A stretch of 10,551 nucleotides of DNA from Piscirickettsiaceae bacterium (GTDB lineage Bacteria; Pseudomonadota; Gammaproteobacteria; PS1; Pseudothioglobaceae), in contig DTVJ01000020.1 in the NCBI GenBank assembly GCA_012963565.1, positions 1,381 through 11,931 on the forward strand. The letters are read 5' to 3'. Position 1 is the stretch's first letter. The number at the start of each line of letters is the position of its first letter. A program made the position numbers and the translations under genes. Shown here piece by piece: positions 6,345-10,551 of this stretch. The notes under the pieces were generated by a model that ran no database searches, was not told the DNA's origin, and saw nothing but the letters and a program-made list of their open reading frames with translations.

Positions 6345-7067
6345 ATGGCGGGTAATAACGAGCAAGAACGCATAGGCTATATGACATCGGCTGGATGGGA
6401 TAAATTACTTGAGCAAGTTAATACGCATATTGAAGAATTAGAAAAAATCTCAGACCCCGAACTCAAAGAACAGATTTTTGATTTGCTTGCAGGCATTGAT
6501 GCTATTCATCGTGAGTCTTTAGGTAGGTTGGTGAGTTTATTTAAAGAGGGGGTTCTTGAGCAGGTGATTAATGATCCGCCAATCCACACTCTGATGGAGC
6601 TTTATGATCTACTACCAGCTTTAGAGGAACACCAGGAGCAACAATATGATGAAAGTGGTTTCCCTGTAATTCCATTAGATAGCGTAACTGGAGCAAAAGG
6701 CACCGCTCCGGTCAAGCCTAAAATTGCTCACTGGGTTCCTGTACCTGGAAAGCAGCCGACATTAGAACCCAATTCAACCAATTTAGTTAATGTTGATGGC
6801 CATGATATTTTAATATGTCGTGTTGATGACGAATATTTTGCGGTAGCATCACGTTGTGCACAAGATGGCTCCTCCCTTGAAAAAGCAAACCTTAATAAAT
6901 ATACTCTAACATGCCATAACCACCAAGGTTGTCATTACGATGTTAGACAAGGCACTCGTATTGCTGCCCGTGGAGAAAGCATTGATTGTTACCCGATAGA
7001 AGCAGATGAAAAACGTATTATGATAGGTATAGATATGGATTTCGTCCCAAACTTACCAGTTTTTTAA
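6345..7067 (+). CDS. NifU-like/Rieske-like fusion protein, HhyE-type putative electron acceptor
   Basis: The N-terminal half (about residues 15-95) is an all-helical, Cys-free segment of the NifU-like type found next to uptake hydrogenases. After a linker, a Rieske-like domain spans about 125-232. Its cluster motifs are Cys171-x-Gln173 and Cys190-x2-His193, so the first histidine of the standard C-x-H is Gln. Possible substitutes nearby are His191, Cys196 and His197. Rieske-type proteins encoded beside mycobacterial hydrogenases (HhyE, HucE) are proposed to carry electrons towards the respiratory chain, and this is the likely role here. No signal peptide or membrane helix is seen, so it is probably cytoplasmic. 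The start has no ribosome site and sits two bases after the mini-ORF at 6298, so translation may be coupled. Ten bases separate it from the maturation protease. Confidence 0.75.
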   Translation: MAGNNEQERIGYMTSAGWDKLLEQVNTHIEELEKISDPELKEQIFDLLAGIDAIHRESLGRLVSLFKEGVLEQVINDPPIHTLMELYDLLPALEEHQEQQYDESGFPVIPLDSVTGAKGTAPVKPKIAHWVPVPGKQPTLEPNSTNLVNVDGHDILICRVDDEYFAVASRCAQDGSSLEKANLNKYTLTCHNHQGCHYDVRQGTRIAARGESIDCYPIEADEKRIMIGIDMDFVPNLPVF

Positions 7068-7076
7068 CCTATTAAG

Positions 7077-7595
7077 ATGAGTGATGTAGGTTACAGGTTA
7101 CTCGTTGTGGGTGTGGGTAATGTTCTCCAAGGTGACGATGGTTTTGGCGTTGAATTGGCGCATCGTCTAATGGCACGAACTGATCTTCCAGACCATATTA
7201 AGTTGATGGAAACTGGCATAGGTGGGATGAGTCTAATTCAGGAGCTCATGTATGGGTATGACGCGTTGTTAATCCTAGATGCCTATCAAAATAACGGCGA
7301 AGCTGGACAACTATATTTACTGGAGCCAATACTGCCAGATTTGTCAGGCCTTAAGCCCCATGAACTTCGTGATTATTTTTCTGACACCCATTATGCAACA
7401 CCCATGCGTGCATTAAATTTTCTTTCACGTGTAGGGCAGTTACCTAAGATAGTAAACATCATCGGGTGTGAGCCCGAAGAAATAGATGACATGACACTTG
7501 GTTTGAGTGAAATCGTCAAAGCAGCTATTCCAAAAGCGGAAAAAATGACTATCGACTGGATAAACAGGCATCTACAAGCTGAAGCTTATACATAA
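7077..7595 (+). CDS. hupD: [NiFe]-hydrogenase maturation endopeptidase (HyaD/HupD family)
   Basis: This peptidase removes the C-terminal tail of the large subunit after nickel insertion. The family pattern is clear: GVGNVLQGDDGFGVELA at residues 12-28, METGIGG at 44-50, LILDAYQ at 65-71, THYATPMRAL at 105-114 and a late NIIGCEPEE. The nickel-sensing residues equivalent to HybD Glu16, Asp62 and His93 are Asp21, Asp68 and His106, all suitable ligands. The length, 172 aa, is normal. The substrate is most likely the large subunit at 3174, cut between His603 and Val604. The ribosome site is weak; close spacing suggests readthrough from the preceding gene. The generic symbol is used because the subgroup name is uncertain. 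Confidence 0.93.
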   Translation: MSDVGYRLLVVGVGNVLQGDDGFGVELAHRLMARTDLPDHIKLMETGIGGMSLIQELMYGYDALLILDAYQNNGEAGQLYLLEPILPDLSGLKPHELRDYFSDTHYATPMRALNFLSRVGQLPKIVNIIGCEPEEIDDMTLGLSEIVKAAIPKAEKMTIDWINRHLQAEAYT

Positions 7596-7606
7596 TAGAT
7601 ACAGAT

Positions 7607-8014
7607 ATGAGCATTGAACAAACACAACCACTATATTTGATTGTTGGTGAGCAGCAGACTTCACCTTGTGATCATGAAACATACAGACGTTTTAAGCTTT
7701 GGGTGGCATCAACATTCGGTAGTGGAAATATAGATACTTTTGAGCAAGAGAACATTATCATTGAACACTGGGATGATCAGGCAGCCGATTCATACCCACA
7801 TCTATTAAACCCTTGTGAATGTGGTACATTTTTACCGATTGACATTCAAGAGCCTGGGCCCATGTTCTCAAGTTCAACTGGTTTGCTTGCTGATATGATT
7901 GCTCTTAAACAGCACTATAATGAAATGGAGCCCGCATTTCAAAACATTGTTGATAAGCTAATTGAGATGGCCGAACTTAGTGTCAATACCAAAACTGCAA
8001 TGGAAATACGTTAA
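7607..8014 (+). CDS. conserved-looking hydrogenase operon protein of unknown function (135 aa)
   Basis: I do not recognise the family. The protein is acidic and soluble, with no signal or membrane segment. The most distinctive stretch is NPCECGTFLPIDIQEPGP at about 68-85, with Cys70 and Cys72 forming a CxC, and another cysteine at Cys20 in SPCDHE. The end is predicted to be helical. It sits between the maturation protease and the Sel1-repeat gene, so a role in assembling the enzyme or its Fe-S clusters is plausible, but that is context only. The ATG at 7607 lacks a good ribosome site; the gap to the protease gene is 11 bases. Confidence 0.6.
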   Translation: MSIEQTQPLYLIVGEQQTSPCDHETYRRFKLWVASTFGSGNIDTFEQENIIIEHWDDQAADSYPHLLNPCECGTFLPIDIQEPGPMFSSSTGLLADMIALKQHYNEMEPAFQNIVDKLIEMAELSVNTKTAMEIR

Positions 8015-8032
8015 AGCAACAGGAGTCTAATT

Positions 8033-8314
8033 ATGAAAGATAATATAAAAACATTGGCTGACGGACTGGCCGCATATAAGCAAGAAAAATATAAAGAGGC
8101 GGCCAAAATATTGACAGTTCTTGCTAATCAAGGTGATGCTGAAGCTCAATTCAAGCTAGGGGTTATGTTTAAACATGGTATTGGAGTGCCACAAAACGAT
8201 ACTGAGGCAATGAGCTGGCTACGAAAATCATCCGATCAGAATCATGAGCATGCCAAGTTAATTGTGGATGTTGTTGATAGAGAATCGGAGGATAGCACCC
8301 CTCATCAGGGGTAA
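8033..8314 (+). CDS. small Sel1/TPR-repeat protein (93 aa)
   Basis: A TPR-like helical pair at about residues 5-35 (AAYKQEKYKEAAKIL) leads into one full Sel1 repeat at about 36-71, with the hallmark AEAQFKLGVMFKHGIGV and AMSWLRKSS. Such short repeat proteins act as protein-protein adaptors. No signal peptide is present, so it should be cytoplasmic and may help assemble the hydrogenase or its partners (inference). AGGAG at 8021-8025 supports the start. It is the last gene of the + strand operon; the stop codon lies in the base of a hairpin. Confidence 0.8.
   Translation: MKDNIKTLADGLAAYKQEKYKEAAKILTVLANQGDAEAQFKLGVMFKHGIGVPQNDTEAMSWLRKSSDQNHEHAKLIVDVVDRESEDSTPHQG
8297..8312 (+). terminator. 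hairpin closing the hydrogenase operon, between convergent genes
   Basis: ACCCCTCATCAGGGGT forms a perfect 6-bp GC-rich stem with a CATC loop and overlaps the last codons and stop of the Sel1 gene. AT-rich sequence follows (AATTATTGATTTATT), though without a pure T-run. The opposing gene ends at 8323, so the hairpin may stop transcripts from both sides. Confidence 0.5.
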
Positions 8315-8322
8315 TTATTGAT

Positions 8323-9105
8323 TTATTCTAGCGGGTTTTTTTCTAATAATATCTCGCGTAATCGTAAATCATCCCAATGACCTACCTCGTAATCATGTCC
8401 TCGGAATCTCATCGTCCAGGCATCTGGGAATTTCCGTAACACAGTTGCCATTAATGCGCGTGACTCCTCCAATGCATTCGCTTTCCATATCGCTATAATT
8501 AGGCTTTCTCCAATACCAAGTGTCATAGAAAATCGAAGCAGTTCTGAAGGGCTATTTTTACGCCATGGTCGAAGCACACTTTGTAATTTGATAAATGCTG
8601 CTAAATTATCAATTGGTACTCTAATAACGACAGCAGCCGTTCCTGGTATACCTGGTGAGGGTTCGAGAGGGGCTTCTTCCTTCTTAAGGACATGGTGTGA
8701 AACTAACCATTTTGCTACATAATTGTGATCGATATCTTGTTTTGTTGAGCCTTTACTTTTATTCTGAATTGCTGCAAATGAATCAATATGCTTTGCACCT
8801 GGAACATCCCAAAAACCTAGTTCATCAGCACTTGCATCCCAGCGCATCGCCCAAAAAGAATCTGACCAACGTTTGAAATTCCACATCATCTCACGATGGG
8901 CACCAGATGACATAAAGGCAAACATTTCCGCCTCTGTCTCCCATAGGGTGAGTGTATAAAATTCAGTAAGATTGGCAATACCAGTCGAATACCTGAGCAT
9001 GCCCGGTGTTTCATAGAGTTGTTTACGTACCCGTAACCATGCCCTAATCATATGCGGTACATATAATGGGCTACGTAATTTATTTCGTGTCGTTACTGCG
9101 AACAT
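8323..9105 (-). CDS. two-domain alpha/beta-barrel protein (ABM/DUF3291/CrtA-like), function unknown
   Basis: The 260-aa protein appears to be an internal duplication. Residues about 1-95 and 160-255 each look like a ferredoxin-type half-barrel. The aligned cores read MLRYSTGIANLTEFYTLTLW and LLRFSMTLGIGESLIIAIW, followed by a helix and then FWAMRWDAS versus AWTMRFRGHD. A linker with KSKGSTKQDID separates them. The fold is that of dimeric alpha/beta-barrel proteins, which include antibiotic-biosynthesis monooxygenases and spheroidene monooxygenase-like proteins; a heme or small-ligand site is possible. No catalytic residues can be assigned. It is the last gene of the - strand cluster, 33 bases after the FmdE-like gene. 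No clear ribosome site precedes its start. A link to H2 or CO metabolism is only contextual. Confidence 0.65.
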   Translation of the reverse strand: MFAVTTRNKLRSPLYVPHMIRAWLRVRKQLYETPGMLRYSTGIANLTEFYTLTLWETEAEMFAFMSSGAHREMMWNFKRWSDSFWAMRWDASADELGFWDVPGAKHIDSFAAIQNKSKGSTKQDIDHNYVAKWLVSHHVLKKEEAPLEPSPGIPGTAAVVIRVPIDNLAAFIKLQSVLRPWRKNSPSELLRFSMTLGIGESLIIAIWKANALEESRALMATVLRKFPDAWTMRFRGHDYEVGHWDDLRLREILLEKNPLE

Positions 9106-9138
9106 AATTATTAATATCAGTTAGGTATTCTTTTCTCA

Positions 9139-9720
9139 TTAGTCTAAATTTTCTGTAAGTAACTGTTCAGGCTTTATAGATCCGCGATAAAGATCGCATC
9201 GAAAATTTTCCGGCAATGGCTGTTGTAAGATGTTGTTTGCTAAATCTTGTTTTAATTTTTTAAAATCCTGTTGATCACTATTTTTCTCATCAATGGTACC
9301 AAGTCTATCTAGTAACTCATTGAATAAGGTTGGGATGAAATTATGGCGTAGATTAATAAAAGCAGTATGGGTGTCGTTACTAATCCACCAAGCAAATCGC
9401 ATATTACTATTGCAAGCGTTGGAACTCTTACATTCTTCTGTCAGCTGGAATCTTTGGTTACTAATGCAATGAGTTATATACTCAATCGTATCTTTAACGC
9501 CAGGTCCAGGATGCGCAGATACAATAGTCAATTGGTTCCGATCCCAAGTTTGATTGGCATTTTTAAATGCATTTGCTGCAACCTCTAATGCACGAAAGGC
9601 AATGGCTACACCAAACCATGCATTGCCAGTGTGATACGTAAGTGCATCACTACAATTTATCGATACCAACTCACCATTGTCTGCAATGCTAATATTGGCA
9701 TTTTCAGTAGCTAGATTCAT
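9139..9720 (-). CDS. FmdE-like protein lacking the usual metal-site cysteines (193 aa)
   Basis: The order of motifs resembles the FmdE domain (named from the formylmethanofuran dehydrogenase operon). YHTGNAWFGVAIAFRALEVA at about 29-48 aligns with the HGHxCPG-and-helix region, then LTIVSAHPGPGVKDTIEYIT at about 64-83 and a later beta strand near FAWWISNDTHTAFINL. The normal HGHxCPG is changed to HTGNAWFG, so the cysteine and one histidine are gone. Cys85, Cys97 and Cys103 exist but in other positions. It probably no longer binds the usual metal. The gene lies between the CooC-like gene (109 bases upstream) and the barrel protein. The family call is by eye, so moderate. Confidence 0.5.
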   Translation of the reverse strand: MNLATENANISIADNGELVSINCSDALTYHTGNAWFGVAIAFRALEVAANAFKNANQTWDRNQLTIVSAHPGPGVKDTIEYITHCISNQRFQLTEECKSSNACNSNMRFAWWISNDTHTAFINLRHNFIPTLFNELLDRLGTIDEKNSDQQDFKKLKQDLANNILQQPLPENFRCDLYRGSIKPEQLLTENLD

Positions 9721-9817
9721 TTATAAATCTCAGATAATTGTTACCCAGTCAATAAATCAACAATACGATTACTACAGAATCCAGTATTAAGAGTGACGCA
9801 ACCAAAGTTACTTTACT

Positions 9818-9835
9818 AAGTAATTTAAATTACTT
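9818..9835 (-). other. 18-bp AT-rich palindrome at the end of the CooC-like gene
   Basis: AAGTAATTTAAATTACTT is a perfect palindrome overlapping the CooC-like stop codon. As RNA it could fold into a 7-bp AU stem with a TTAA loop. No T-run follows on the - strand, so termination would be weak. A protein-binding site or mRNA end-protecting hairpin is equally possible. Confidence 0.35.
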
Positions 9836-10551
9836 CTCTTTAGTTGAGTCTGTAGCACTTGCCGCTTGAGCATCCGCATAACCTTTAGCATATGCATTAG
9901 CCTTGTCTGGAAGTGGACGCAGAGATCGTTTTTCTGTATCTAGTTCTGCCAGTTTCAAAGCGATTTCATAAATTGCTTTAGCTCCAGCACAGTTTGGGTC
10001 AAAATCAATAGGCGCTTTAGCTTGACGTTCAGCTTCTATGAATTGCTCTTCTAGGGGTACATAGCCGAGGATTGGTAGATCGTGCTGTTCACAAAATTGG
10101 TCAATAGCAGCTTGATCCGCTTGGGTTTTAACTTTATTGGCGACAATAAAAATATTGGGAATTTCCAGTTCATGTGAAAGTGAAGCCGTGCGTGCACCCG
10201 CTTCTAGTGATCTATAGTAAGGTTCGACGACTACCAGCATGGTATCAACATTAGCTGCAGTACCGCGCTTTAAGTGTTCTAGGCCGGCCTCCATATCAGT
10301 AACGGTGAACTCACCATAAGCACTCATTTCAGTAATAACACCACGTACGGCACGATGTGAGGCACACATACAGCCACTACCGGCACTACCATCGGCGGGT
10401 TTACCCATAACAATGAGGTCAATGTTTTCAGGTGCACTGGCTGCATAGGTTCCGATTAACTCTTCTTCTGAAACCGTCATGCTTAATTTAAGATTGCCAT
10501 CGCTATCTTTCTTCATCTCCATAATGCTTGGTGGAATGTAATTAATTTTAT
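9830..10551 (-). CDS. cooC: CooC-type nickel-binding ATPase, N-terminus outside the window
   Basis: This MinD/ParA-like ATPase resembles CooC, which loads nickel into carbon monoxide dehydrogenase. Visible marks are GSGCMCASHRAVR, whose CxC pair (bases 10364-10372) matches the nickel site of CooC, then DMEAGLEHLKRGT and LVVVEPYYRSLEA, and IFIVANKVK. The frame stays open beyond the first Met at 10522 to the window edge (KINYIPPSI before it), so the gene is partial and the P-loop lies beyond 10551. About 40 C-terminal residues after the ATPase core are Ala/Lys-rich. It leads the - strand cluster. Its client could be a CO dehydrogenase further to the right or, less likely, the hydrogenase next door. 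Confidence 0.85.
   Translation of the reverse strand, partial: KINYIPPSIMEMKKDSDGNLKLSMTVSEEELIGTYAASAPENIDLIVMGKPADGSAGSGCMCASHRAVRGVITEMSAYGEFTVTDMEAGLEHLKRGTAANVDTMLVVVEPYYRSLEAGARTASLSHELEIPNIFIVANKVKTQADQAAIDQFCEQHDLPILGYVPLEEQFIEAERQAKAPIDFDPNCAGAKAIYEIALKLAELDTEKRSLRPLPDKANAYAKGYADAQAASATDSTKEK

Noticed and set aside
1..10551. CRISPR, tRNA/rRNA, transposase or attachment-site signals
   Set aside because: No spaced repeat array, no cloverleaf or rRNA-like sequence, and no transposase or integrase frame seen. The 24-bp tandem repeat has no spacers.

Overview
The window reads as part of a chromosome from a low-to-moderate GC, probably Gram-negative bacterium that oxidises H2 aerobically. 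The bacterial assignment rests on clear Shine-Dalgarno sites, tight operons and a sigma70-like promoter. The lineage cannot be fixed from the sequence. Gene density is high and there is no stretch over 300 bases without a gene. I see no tRNA, rRNA, CRISPR array or insertion sequence.

Positions 1-8314 (+ strand) look like one hydrogenase operon. A 5' regulatory region (two 24-bp tandem repeats, a perfect 17-bp palindrome, a sigma70-like promoter) precedes a [NiFe]-hydrogenase small subunit without a Tat signal. Next come five consecutive small single-pass membrane proteins, then the large subunit. Sequence style (CGVCGGVH and DPCMPCTTH cysteine motifs, no Tat signal, a Rieske/NifU-like partner gene) places the enzyme with the high-affinity, O2-tolerant 'actinobacterial-type' uptake enzymes around groups 1h and 1l. 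Huc (group 2a) is a functional analogue. The exact group needs a tree. Downstream follow a degenerate maturation-protease paralogue, a winged-helix-like protein with a Cys-rich tail, a 14-codon mini-ORF, a NifU-like/Rieske fusion, a canonical maturation endopeptidase, an unknown 135-aa protein and a Sel1-repeat protein. A hairpin closes the operon.

Positions 8323-10551 (- strand) hold a convergent cluster. In transcription order it contains a CooC-type nickel ATPase (N-terminus outside the window), an FmdE-like protein without the usual cysteines, and a two-domain alpha/beta-barrel protein.

Proposed working model (inference): the cytoplasmic H2-oxidising heterodimer is held at the membrane by a scaffold built from the five related membrane proteins instead of a cytochrome b subunit. 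Electrons would leave through the Rieske-like protein. The canonical protease would trim the large subunit after His603. No hyp maturation genes lie in the window. The most unusual element is the five-gene membrane set: despite very low identity, every member has one TM helix, an [IV]-x-x-[NE]-T motif and a second motif exactly 23-24 residues later.
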